Both the position numbers and the translations under genes were made by a program. Source: Streptomyces sp. NBC_01198 (GTDB lineage: Bacteria > Actinomycetota > Actinomycetes > Streptomycetales > Streptomycetaceae). Taken from it: 64,000 bases of DNA. Shown here piece after piece: positions 31,736 through 38,898 of the stretch; positions within the stretch are counted from its first letter, which is position 1, and each line of letters opens with the position of its first letter. Where the stretch lies: the NCBI RefSeq assembly GCF_036010485.1, contig NZ_CP108568.1:1612001-1676000 (forward strand), given 5' to 3'. The notes under the pieces were generated by a model. The model was not told the DNA's origin and did no database searches. It saw nothing but the letters and a program-made list of their open reading frames with translations.

Positions 31736-32352
31736 TCGCCTTCCTGGCCTCGGCGGCGGCGACCCCGCCCTCGTCGCAGAGCACGCAGCAGGCGGTCGGC
31801 TACCCCTCGCTGTTCCTGCTGGTGGTCCTGGGTTCGCTGGTACCGGTCGTGCCCACCGGGGCAATAGTCTCCAGCGCGGCGGTGGTCGCCTTCCACCAGA
31901 GCGACCCGTTCGCGCTGCTGGGGGTCTTCTGCGTGGCGTCCCTCGCCGCGCTCCTCGGCGACATCGGCCTGTACGTGCTGGGGCTGCGCGGCATACGTTC
32001 GCGTGGCGGCTCACGCTGGCTGCACCGGCTGCAGCAACGGGTCGACGAGCACACCCTCGCCGCCGCGCAGCACCGGCTCGACGAGCACGGAGTGGTGGTC
32101 CTGGTGCTGTCCCGGCTGGTGCCGGCCGGCCGGATCCCGGTGATGGTGGCGTGCCTGATGTCCGAGATGCCGCTGCGCCGCTTCGTGCGGGGGGACGTGC
32201 CGGCCTGCCTGGCCTGGGCGGCCACGTATCAGCTGATCGGGATCCTGGGCGGCTCCCTCTTCCCCGAGCCCTGGCAGGGCGTCGCCCTCGCTGTCGCCCT
32301 GACCTTCACGATCGCCTCGGGGCCGGCCGTCTTCCGCCACTTCCGTACGTAG
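31732..32352 (+). CDS. DedA/VTT-family integral membrane protein
   Basis: The product is 206 residues with about four to five membrane segments. The re-entrant and conserved pattern of the DedA (SNARE-associated/VTT) family is visible: LVPVVPTGAIVSSAAVVAF, GDIGLYVLGLRGIR, and LSRLVPAGRIPVMVACL with the conserved Arg residues. DedA proteins move lipid carriers such as undecaprenyl phosphate, or phospholipids, across the inner membrane. The GTG start at 31732 overlaps the previous stop. A terminator follows at 32358. Confidence 0.85.
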   Translation: MIAFLASAAATPPSSQSTQQAVGYPSLFLLVVLGSLVPVVPTGAIVSSAAVVAFHQSDPFALLGVFCVASLAALLGDIGLYVLGLRGIRSRGGSRWLHRLQQRVDEHTLAAAQHRLDEHGVVVLVLSRLVPAGRIPVMVACLMSEMPLRRFVRGDVPACLAWAATYQLIGILGGSLFPEPWQGVALAVALTFTIASGPAVFRHFRT

Positions 32353-32357
32353 CGGCG

Positions 32358-32406
32358 CCGCTGCGGGGGTGCACTCTCTCCGCTGCCGCAGCGGGTGAGC
32401 GTTTTT
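32358..32406 (+). terminator. Terminator after the DedA gene
   Basis: Arms CCGCTGCGG (32358-32366) and CCGCAGCGG (32386-32394) form a 9-bp stem with a 19-nt loop. A GTTTTT tract follows at 32401-32406. The T-run is unusual for this genome and supports intrinsic termination. Confidence 0.6.
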
Positions 32407-32460
32407 CACGGGCGCGGGGAACTGCGCGACCGGCCACAACGCACCGGCGCGCACGCACCG
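32407..32460. repeat. Dispersed Streptomyces-type intergenic element (GGCGCGGGGAACTGCGCGAC)
   Basis: The segment containing GGCGCGGGGAACTGCGCGAC followed by CGGCCACAACGCACC belongs to a short intergenic sequence that I recognise as recurring in Streptomyces genomes, often next to gene ends. A relative in reverse orientation, CGCGCGGTTCC(C/T)TGCGCCCC-like, occurs twice at 63650-63755. Its GCGCGGGG/CGCGC core is partly self-complementary. Function is unknown. Confidence 0.55.
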
Positions 32461-32503
32461 CAGGGGGCGACCTCCCAGGGGATGATGCCCCGCGAGGGGC
32501 GGG

Positions 32504-33502
32504 TCAGCGGCGGGCGGGGGCGGTGGTGCGGGAGGCGCCGATGGGGAGGTCCCACAACGTCTCACGGGAGAGCTTGGCCGCGGACCAGGCCGCGCGCAGG
32601 CGGGTGAGGGGTTCGAGGGGGGGCTCGCTGGAGAGCAGGAAGGTCGCCCAGTGCATCGGCGCCATCGCCGCGGCCCCGAGATCGCGGAAGGCCTGCACCG
32701 CCTCCTCCGGGTCGATGTGGACCGCCCGCAGCAACCGCCGTGGCGCGTACGCCCCGATCGGCAGGAGCGCGAGGTCGATACCGGGGTGGGCTCGCCCGAT
32801 GTCGGTGAAGCAGTCGCCGTAGCCGGTGTCGCCGGCGAAGTAGACCCGCCGCCCGGCCGGGTCGGTGAGCACCCAGCCGCCCCACAGCGACCGGCAGTTG
32901 TCGGTGAGAGTGCGCCGGCTCCAGTGGTGCGCGGGGACGAAGTCGAAGCGGACACCGCTGATCTCGGCGGCCTCCCACCAGTCCAGTTCCGTCACGCGGG
33001 TGAAGCCCCGCCGGCGGCACCAGGCGGCGAGTCCCGCCGGGACGAGCAGCGGGGTGTCGCGGGGCAGCCGCCGCAGCGTGGGCAGGTCGAGGTGGTCGTA
33101 GTGGTTGTGGCTGATGACGACCGCGTCGACCGGGGGCAGCGCCTCCCACGGCACGCCGACCGGCGTCACCCGGGCGGGCGTGCCGGGGATACGGTGCGAC
33201 CACACCGGGTCGGTCAGCACGGTCAGCCCGCCGACCCTGATCACCCAGCTGGCGTGCCCGGCCCAGGTGACCCCGATGGTGCCGGGCCGCGGCTCCGGGA
33301 GCGGGCCGGGCTCGACCGGCAGCAGTGGCACCTGGCGCAGGGTGTGGGCGGGCGGGCGGATGACGCATTCGCGGATGGCGCGGGCCAGCGTGCGCAGCCC
33401 GGGAAGTGGTTCGGTGAGCCGGTCGGCGAAGGACCTGGGCCAGACCCGGTACTCACCGGGCGGGCGGGGCGCGGCCAGGATCCGTTCGCTCTGATCGGTC
33501 AT
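32504..33502 (-). CDS. Metallo-beta-lactamase-fold hydrolase (NAPE-PLD-like)
   Basis: The product is 332 residues. MBL ligands are SHNHYDHLDL, VPAHHWSRR, FAGDTGYGDCF and the final His in MHWATF. The N-terminal TWAGHASWVIRVGG and the W-rich RSLWGGWV segment match the N-acyl-phosphatidylethanolamine phospholipase D-like branch, usually cytoplasmic phosphodiesterases in bacteria. The ATG at 33502 has GGAG 5 nt upstream; the open frame upstream is not used. It is the second MBL-fold gene within 2 kb, but it is not closely similar to the first. Confidence 0.85.
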   Translation of the reverse strand: MTDQSERILAAPRPPGEYRVWPRSFADRLTEPLPGLRTLARAIRECVIRPPAHTLRQVPLLPVEPGPLPEPRPGTIGVTWAGHASWVIRVGGLTVLTDPVWSHRIPGTPARVTPVGVPWEALPPVDAVVISHNHYDHLDLPTLRRLPRDTPLLVPAGLAAWCRRRGFTRVTELDWWEAAEISGVRFDFVPAHHWSRRTLTDNCRSLWGGWVLTDPAGRRVYFAGDTGYGDCFTDIGRAHPGIDLALLPIGAYAPRRLLRAVHIDPEEAVQAFRDLGAAAMAPMHWATFLLSSEPPLEPLTRLRAAWSAAKLSRETLWDLPIGASRTTAPARR

Positions 33503-33578
33503 CGGAACTCCGTCCGTGCGGCCCGTTCTCCGACTGGTCGGAAGGTCGCGGGTCAGGGGGCGACGCCTCGAAGGTAAG

Positions 33579-34793
33579 TCAGCCGGCCCCGCCCCGCGAT
33601 CCCAGGTCGGCCGAACCGCTGACCACATCGGGGCCGGTCAGCGCGGCGAAGGCGGCGGTGAGGGCGTCCAGTGCCGCCGCCACATGGGGGACGGCCAGCG
33701 GGTCGGCGGCGGCCAGCGTCGTACGGCGTTCGCCTTCCGTGCGGCCGTGCAGGGCGCCGGTGCCGACCCGGACCCGGGGCTCCGCAGGATCGTCGCCGAA
33801 GCGGTGGCCGCCGGGCAGCCTCCGGCCGAGCGCGGCGCTGAGGCGCTCCTCCAGGGCGGCGGCGTCCAGGTCGGGGGCGCGCAGTGTCGGGTAGAGCTGG
33901 AAGCCGGCCTGCGGCGGGCGGCACACCGCGCCGGTGGCGGTGATCGCCCGGTAGGCGGCGGCGGCCGTCCTGGCGTGCAGCCGGTTCGCGGCGGCGGCCC
34001 GGTCGGTGACCTCGGCGGGCTCGCCGAGCACGTACGCGGTGGCCGCCGCGACGGGCGCGGGCAGCGCCGCCCGCAGCGCGGCCAGCGCGGCGGCGGTGCG
34101 CTGCCGCCAGGCCGCGCCGTGAGCGGTGGCGGGGAAGCGGGCGATCGCGACGGGGACGGCCGCGGGTACCAGGGTGGCGCCGAGGTCGCTGATCACGACG
34201 GTGTGGTCGGGCAGCATCTCGGCGGGGCTGAGCAGCACGGTGTGGCGGTGATGCAGCGTGTCGGAGTACGTCTCGTCGGAGACGATCTGCAGGCCGGCCT
34301 CGGCCGCGGCTTCGCAGGTCTCGTGCAGCAGCTCGGGCGCGGTCACCGTGCCGGTCGGGTCGTCGGCGGCCGAGAGCACCAGCAGCCGCGGGTCGGCGCC
34401 CGCAGCCCTGGCCCTGCGGGCCGTCTCGAGCAGCGCGACGGGGTCCGGCACGCCGCCGCCCTCCGGCGCGCTGGGCACCGTGTGCACGGGCCGGCCGAGC
34501 AGCGCGGCGACCGGCGCCTGCCAGGCGGGTGCGGGGCGGGCGAGCACCGGGTCGCCGCCGGACGCGGACAGCAGCGCGAGCAGCAGCGACTCCGCGCCGG
34601 GGGCCACCAGCAGCTGCCCGGGGCCGCAGCACATGCCGCGCCGGGTGAAGTAGCCGCAGGCGGCCTCCAGCAGCTCGGGACCGCCCCCCACGGCTTCGGT
34701 GCCGGTGGTGGCCACGGACAGCTGGGCGTGCCAGTACGCGGGCACCGGGAGGCCGGGCTCCGGCCTGGCGTCAAACGGCGGGCTGATCGGCAT
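33579..34793 (-). CDS. Aminotransferase-fold (class I/II) protein lacking the catalytic lysine
   Basis: The product is 404 residues. The fold-type I layout is clear: small N-domain, GPGQLLVAPGAESLLL, AADDPTGTV at the NPTG position (Asp replaces Asn), SDETYSD carrying the Asp/Tyr that hold the cofactor ring and phenolate, and a C-terminal VRVGTGAL at the substrate-Arg position. The segment that should hold the Schiff-base Lys reads VVISDLGATLVPAAVP. In fact the entire protein has no Lys. It cannot work as a normal PLP transaminase; it may be a regulatory or structural pseudo-enzyme. The ATG has GGAGG 6 nt upstream. It is 76 nt behind the NAPE-PLD-like gene's start, same strand. Confidence 0.8.
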   Translation of the reverse strand: MPISPPFDARPEPGLPVPAYWHAQLSVATTGTEAVGGGPELLEAACGYFTRRGMCCGPGQLLVAPGAESLLLALLSASGGDPVLARPAPAWQAPVAALLGRPVHTVPSAPEGGGVPDPVALLETARRARAAGADPRLLVLSAADDPTGTVTAPELLHETCEAAAEAGLQIVSDETYSDTLHHRHTVLLSPAEMLPDHTVVISDLGATLVPAAVPVAIARFPATAHGAAWRQRTAAALAALRAALPAPVAAATAYVLGEPAEVTDRAAAANRLHARTAAAAYRAITATGAVCRPPQAGFQLYPTLRAPDLDAAALEERLSAALGRRLPGGHRFGDDPAEPRVRVGTGALHGRTEGERRTTLAAADPLAVPHVAAALDALTAAFAALTGPDVVSGSADLGSRGGAG

Positions 34794-34876
34794 TGCGCAC
34801 CTCCGCTGGTAGGCGCCGTGCGCCCACCCTCCCCCGCCGTCGGCCGTCCCGCACCAGCAGCGCGTGCCGCCGGGCG

Positions 34877-35536
34877 TCAGCCCTGCAGCAGTGCCGGGAG
34901 TTCGCGCATGTCGTCGAAAACGGTGGTGCCCGGGCCTTCGAGGCGGTGCGCCGGGGTGAGGCCGCCGCAGTAGCCGTAGGCGTACATGCCCGCCGCGCGG
35001 GCCGCGGCGACGCCGTAGGGGCTGTCCTCGACGACCACGCAACGCGCGGGGTCGACGCCGAGCGTGCGGGCCGCGTGCAGGAAGAGGTCGGGGGCGGGCT
35101 TGCCGCGGGCGACGTCGGCGGCGCTGAAGACACGGCCGGCGAAACGGTCGAGGAGCCCGGTCAGCCCGAGGGTGTGCCGCAGGCCGCGGTGGCTGGTGCT
35201 GGAGGCGACGCAGACCGGCAGGGTGATTGCGTCGAGAGCCTCGACGACGCCGTCGACCGGGGTCAGCTCGGCCTCGAAGGCGTCGTGGTAGAGCTGCCGG
35301 TAACGGGCGCCCCAGCCGCCCGGGAGGGGCCGCCCGAGGTGTGCGGCGATCTCAGCGCCCATGTCGGCGAAGGAGCGGCCGACGAAACGCTCCACGATCT
35401 CGTCCTGCGACAGCGGCCAGCCCAGTTCGGCGAACATCCGCACGTCGATCCGCACCGCGATCTTCTCGCTGTCGACCAGGACCCCGTCGCAGTCGAAGAC
35501 GACCAGGTCCGGCGGCTCGGGAGGGGTGGCGTTCAC
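34877..35536 (-). CDS. HAD-superfamily hydrolase (beta-phosphoglucomutase/phosphatase-like)
   Basis: The product is 219 residues with the HAD motifs VFDCDGVLVDSE (nucleophile Asp), a Thr/Ser in VASSTSHRG, Lys in ARGKPAPDLF, and acidic VVEDSPYGV. A helical cap lies between motifs I and II, as in the PGMB/GPH-type subgroup. It hydrolyses or transfers small phosphate esters; the substrate is not known. The GTG start at 35536 is used because the protein then begins 9 residues before motif I; the RBS is weak. It shares the minus strand with the aminotransferase-fold gene, 83 nt apart, and is divergent from the PAP2 gene. Confidence 0.85.
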   Translation of the reverse strand: MNATPPEPPDLVVFDCDGVLVDSEKIAVRIDVRMFAELGWPLSQDEIVERFVGRSFADMGAEIAAHLGRPLPGGWGARYRQLYHDAFEAELTPVDGVVEALDAITLPVCVASSTSHRGLRHTLGLTGLLDRFAGRVFSAADVARGKPAPDLFLHAARTLGVDPARCVVVEDSPYGVAAARAAGMYAYGYCGGLTPAHRLEGPGTTVFDDMRELPALLQG

Positions 35537-35588
35537 CCGGGGAGCGTACAGCGCGCGTGTGCGGGCCGCCGCAGGGTAACCGGCAGGC

Positions 35589-37061
35589 ATGGCATACCCC
35601 TGGAAGAGCTGGGACACGGCGCTTTTCGCCGAGGTGGCGGGTCGGCACTGGCCGGGCGCGGAACCGGTGCTGCCGCGGTTGAGCCGGGCGGCGAACCATG
35701 GCCGGCTGTGGTGTGCGGTCGCGGCCGGTATGGCGGTGGCGGGCGGCCGCGACGGGCGGCGGGCGGCGTTGCGCGGCATGGGCTCGCTTGCGCTGGCCTC
35801 GCTGACGGTGAACACCGTCGGCAAGGGCGCGGTCCGGCGGACCAGGCCCTTGCTGGAGGCCGTTCCGGTGATACGGCGGCTGCACCGCCAGCCGGTCACC
35901 TCGTCCTTCCCGTCCGGCCACTCGGCTTCCGCGGCGGCGTTCGCGGCCGGCGCGGCGATGGAGTCGCTCGGCTGGGGGGCCGCGGTGGCCCCGGTGGCGG
36001 CGAGCGTGGCCTTCTCCCGGATCTACACCGGCGTGCACTACCCGAGCGACGTGCTGGTGGGCTGCGCGCTGGGGGTCGGCGCGGCGCTGACCGTACGGGC
36101 ACTGCTGCCGCCCGCGCCGGGCGCACCGCGCTCGGGACCGGTGGCGCGGGTGCCGTCGCTGCCCGGCGGGCGCGGCCTCCAGGTGGTGGTGAACGCCGCA
36201 TCGGGCCCGCCGCCGCTGCTGACCCCGCCCGAGGTGCGGATCGCCGCGGCGCTGCCGGAGGCGGAGGTCACCGAGTGCACGGAGGACGACGACCTCGTGG
36301 AGGCGATGGAGAAGGCGGCGCGGACCGCGGTCGAGCTGGGCGGCGCGCTCGGGGTGTGCGGCGGCGACGGGACCGTACGGCTGGCGGCGACGGTCGCGCT
36401 GCGGCACGGGCTGCCGCTCGCGGTCTTCCCCGGCGGCACCCGCAACCACTTCGCGCTCGACCTGGGCTTCAAGACCGTCGAGGACACCGCCGCCGCGGTG
36501 CTCGACCGGCGGGCGGCCAGGGTGGACGTGGCCCGCACCACCGGGCTCGACACGCCCGACGGGGTGGCGCAGCCGTTCCTCAACACCTTCAGCATCGGCT
36601 CCTACCCGGACCTGGTCCGGGTGCGGGAGCGCTGGTCGCGGCGGGTCGGGTCGTGGCCGGCCAGCGTCCTGGCCGCGGTGCACGTGCTGCGGACCTGCGA
36701 ACCGGTGGACATCGAGATCAACGGCAGGCCGCGCTCGGTGTGGCTGCTCTTCGCGGGGAACTGCCGCTATTCGAGCGTCGGGCTCGCGCCGGTGCGCCGC
36801 CGCGACCTGGCGGACGGGCGGCTGGACGTGCGGATCGTGGATGGCGGCCCCTTCGCCAGGACCCGGCTGCTGGGGGCGGCGCTGACCGGGGTGCTCACCA
36901 GGTCGCCGGTCTACGAGGCCGCGACGGTCCCGCGACTGCGGCTCCGGGTGCCCGGCACCGGCGTCCACCTGGCCTGCGACGGCGAGGTCGAGGCCGCGCC
37001 ACGGGAACTGCTGCTCGACAAGGTGCGCGGCGGACTCGTGGTCTACCGCGGGCGGCGCTGA
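35589..37061 (+). CDS. PAP2-type phosphatase fused to diacylglycerol/sphingosine kinase domain
   Basis: The product is 490 residues in two halves. Residues about 60-175 carry the three PAP2 motifs, KGAVRRTRP, FPSGHSAS and SRIYTGVHYPSD, with hydrophobic helices. Residues about 195-490 form a DAGK-type lipid kinase with VCGGDGTVRLAA and FPGGTRNHFALDLG. One protein would therefore both remove and add phosphate on lipids, perhaps recycling undecaprenyl or phosphatidic-acid pools; that is inference. The ATG opens directly in the first helix. It is monocistronic, ending at a bidirectional terminator at 37063. Confidence 0.9.
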   Translation: MAYPWKSWDTALFAEVAGRHWPGAEPVLPRLSRAANHGRLWCAVAAGMAVAGGRDGRRAALRGMGSLALASLTVNTVGKGAVRRTRPLLEAVPVIRRLHRQPVTSSFPSGHSASAAAFAAGAAMESLGWGAAVAPVAASVAFSRIYTGVHYPSDVLVGCALGVGAALTVRALLPPAPGAPRSGPVARVPSLPGGRGLQVVVNAASGPPPLLTPPEVRIAAALPEAEVTECTEDDDLVEAMEKAARTAVELGGALGVCGGDGTVRLAATVALRHGLPLAVFPGGTRNHFALDLGFKTVEDTAAAVLDRRAARVDVARTTGLDTPDGVAQPFLNTFSIGSYPDLVRVRERWSRRVGSWPASVLAAVHVLRTCEPVDIEINGRPRSVWLLFAGNCRYSSVGLAPVRRRDLADGRLDVRIVDGGPFARTRLLGAALTGVLTRSPVYEAATVPRLRLRVPGTGVHLACDGEVEAAPRELLLDKVRGGLVVYRGRR

Positions 37062-37062
37062 T

Positions 37063-37104
37063 GTCTCCCGGGCCCGGGATCCTGCTGCCCCGGGCCCCGG
37101 AGAC
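37063..37104. terminator. Bidirectional terminator between convergent genes
   Basis: Arms GTCTCCCGGGCCCGGG (37063-37078) and CCCGGGCCCCGGAGAC (37089-37104) form a 16-bp stem with one mismatch around a 10-nt loop. It sits between the end of the PAP2-kinase gene and the end of the SseB-like gene. Confidence 0.85.
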
Positions 37105-37113
37105 GCGGGGTCG

Positions 37114-37542
37114 TCAGTTGCTGCCGCCGGCCAGACCGGCCAGGGCGCGTACGCCCTCGCCCGAGATGCTGAGCGAGTCGGCGTTGCCGGTGTCGATCGA
37201 GAGGATCAGCTCGTCGGACGGCCAGGCGCCGCTGAGCGCGGCCAGCTGGACCAGCCGGTAGCTGCGGGTGGTCGGCAGCGCCTCCGCCATCCGCGTCTCC
37301 GAGGTGAACACCGGAACCAGCTGCCTGCCGTCCTCCTGCTCGAAGACCGGCAGCTGGATCTCCTGGGGCAGCTCGGCGCCGTCCACCCCGTCCGGGTAGT
37401 CGTCGACGGCAGGTACCGGCAGCAGCACCTCGCTGACCGCGAGGGTGCTGAGCGCGATGACGTTCTCACTGCCGTTCGCGATCTCGTGCAGCGCGCGCTG
37501 CGCGGGGGGCAGGGCGCCGTTGGGGCTGATGTCGTCGGTCAT
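37114..37542 (-). CDS. SseB-like small cytoplasmic protein
   Basis: The product is 142 residues, acidic, with no membrane segment. The pattern LLPVPAVDDYPDG, EIQLPVFEQEDGRQLVPVFTSE and a C-terminal LILSIDTGNADSLSISGEG resembles the N-terminal SseB domain found in many actinomycete proteins of unknown role. The ATG at 37542 begins the conserved part. No neighbour explains its job. Function is unknown. Confidence 0.72.
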   Translation of the reverse strand: MTDDISPNGALPPAQRALHEIANGSENVIALSTLAVSEVLLPVPAVDDYPDGVDGAELPQEIQLPVFEQEDGRQLVPVFTSETRMAEALPTTRSYRLVQLAALSGAWPSDELILSIDTGNADSLSISGEGVRALAGLAGGSN

Positions 37543-37620
37543 CGCTTCTGTGTCCTCTCGCCGCGGGGGCCCGTCCTGCTGCGGGTACGGTCTCGGTTCG
37601 CTGAACCCGGCGCGTACCCA

Positions 37621-37652
37621 TCCCTGGCCGGACCATGCGGTCCGGCCAGGGA
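37621..37652 (-). terminator. Terminator after the RNA ligase gene
   Basis: This is a perfect 14-bp stem, TCCCTGGCCGGACC (37621-37634) with GGTCCGGCCAGGGA (37639-37652), around an ATGC loop. It lies 54 nt past the RNA ligase stop on the minus strand and upstream of the SseB-like gene. Confidence 0.8.
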
Positions 37653-37706
37653 TTGACGTCACCCGGGCCTGCCGGCGGGGCGGCCGGGCCGGCGGCGCCG
37701 GGAGCC

Positions 37707-38774
37707 TCACTCGTACTCGGTGCCGCCCTTGCGGGTCAGATAGGCGTCGCTGACGACCTTGGCGACGGCCCGGCCGCCGATGACGGGGCTGTAGGTGCCG
37801 TCGGCGGTGCGGACGACGACGCCCTCGCGTATGTGGGCGCCCCGGCCCGACACCGTCTCCTTGCCCCGGGCCAGCGCGAGCACCTGGTCCAGGTCGAAGG
37901 GCCCGTGGTGCAGGCGCGGCACCAGCGGCAGGTCGCCGACCGGCAGCTCGGCCGGGTCGAGCCAGCTCAGCCTTCCGCCGATCTCCGCGCACACGTCGAA
38001 GGCGGCATATCCGGGCAGCCCGCCGCGCGCGTCCAGGCCGTAGCCGAGGTCCTGCACCCCGCTGCCGTAGACCTCGCCGTAGATGCCGACCCTGGTCGCG
38101 CCGAGCGTGCCGGCCAGATCCGCGGCGAGCTGCGGCAGGCCGTGGCCGCGCACCGCACGCCAGTAGAGGTTGCCTGGCGACTCGACCAGGGCCAGCCGCT
38201 GCGAGCCCAGGCCCTTGGAGGTCACGTGGATCGCGCCGGAGCCGGCGTAGTACGTCAGGCAGCAGGCGGTGCCGTGCAGCTTCTCGGTCACGGTGACCAG
38301 GTCACCGGGCGCGAAGATGTCCGGGTACCGTTTGAGGTTCTCGATGTCGGTCCACGGCAGCAGATCGGGCGCCGACTCCACGTCGCCGCTCATCGAGATC
38401 GGCACCGGCGGCACCCACTTGGTGATGCCGAGGCGCCCGGCGAAGTCCTCGTCGGCGGCGGACGCGCGCTCCAGATCGGTGCCTGCCAGCACCGCCGGGC
38501 GGCACACGATGCCCTGGGACAGCTCCCCGCGCAGCCGGACCGCCCGCACCCGGTTGGCCGCGCCGCCGGCGAGCCGTCCGGTGAGGCCCAGTTCGGCGAC
38601 CAGCGGTTCCGGCAGCACGGCCTGCTCGGGGATGTACACCGCGAACTCCCCCGTGCGGTACTCCCCCTTGGCGACCACCGCGCGATACAGGCCGACCTGC
38701 GCGAGCTCCAGCGCGTCCGCGTTCGGGTGCTCCACGATGGTCAGCTGCTCGGCGGTCACTCGCAGTGTGGACAT
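37707..38774 (-). CDS. ATP-dependent RNA ligase (Deinococcus DRB0094-like family)
   Basis: The product is 355 residues. An N-terminal OB-like module (about 1-140) precedes a nucleotidyltransferase domain with motif I EKLHGT (Lys about 165), IYGEVYG (motif III region), IREGVVVR (motif IV) and the motif V AVAKVVSDAYL. Known members seal nicks with RNA at the 3'-OH side and are thought to repair RNA. No Hen1, Pnkp or RtcB partner is adjacent. The ATG at 38774 has AGGGGAC upstream. It is monocistronic with its own terminator at 37621. Confidence 0.9.
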   Translation of the reverse strand: MSTLRVTAEQLTIVEHPNADALELAQVGLYRAVVAKGEYRTGEFAVYIPEQAVLPEPLVAELGLTGRLAGGAANRVRAVRLRGELSQGIVCRPAVLAGTDLERASAADEDFAGRLGITKWVPPVPISMSGDVESAPDLLPWTDIENLKRYPDIFAPGDLVTVTEKLHGTACCLTYYAGSGAIHVTSKGLGSQRLALVESPGNLYWRAVRGHGLPQLAADLAGTLGATRVGIYGEVYGSGVQDLGYGLDARGGLPGYAAFDVCAEIGGRLSWLDPAELPVGDLPLVPRLHHGPFDLDQVLALARGKETVSGRGAHIREGVVVRTADGTYSPVIGGRAVAKVVSDAYLTRKGGTEYE

Positions 38775-38898
38775 GGCTGTCCCCTTCCCCCGACTCCCCC
38801 GTCGGTCCGGTGGCCGCCCCCTGGCCGGGGGCGCAGCCACCACTGTGGCGGGCGTCGTACGGGCCGGACCACCGGATTTAACCGCCGGCGGGCGCGGC

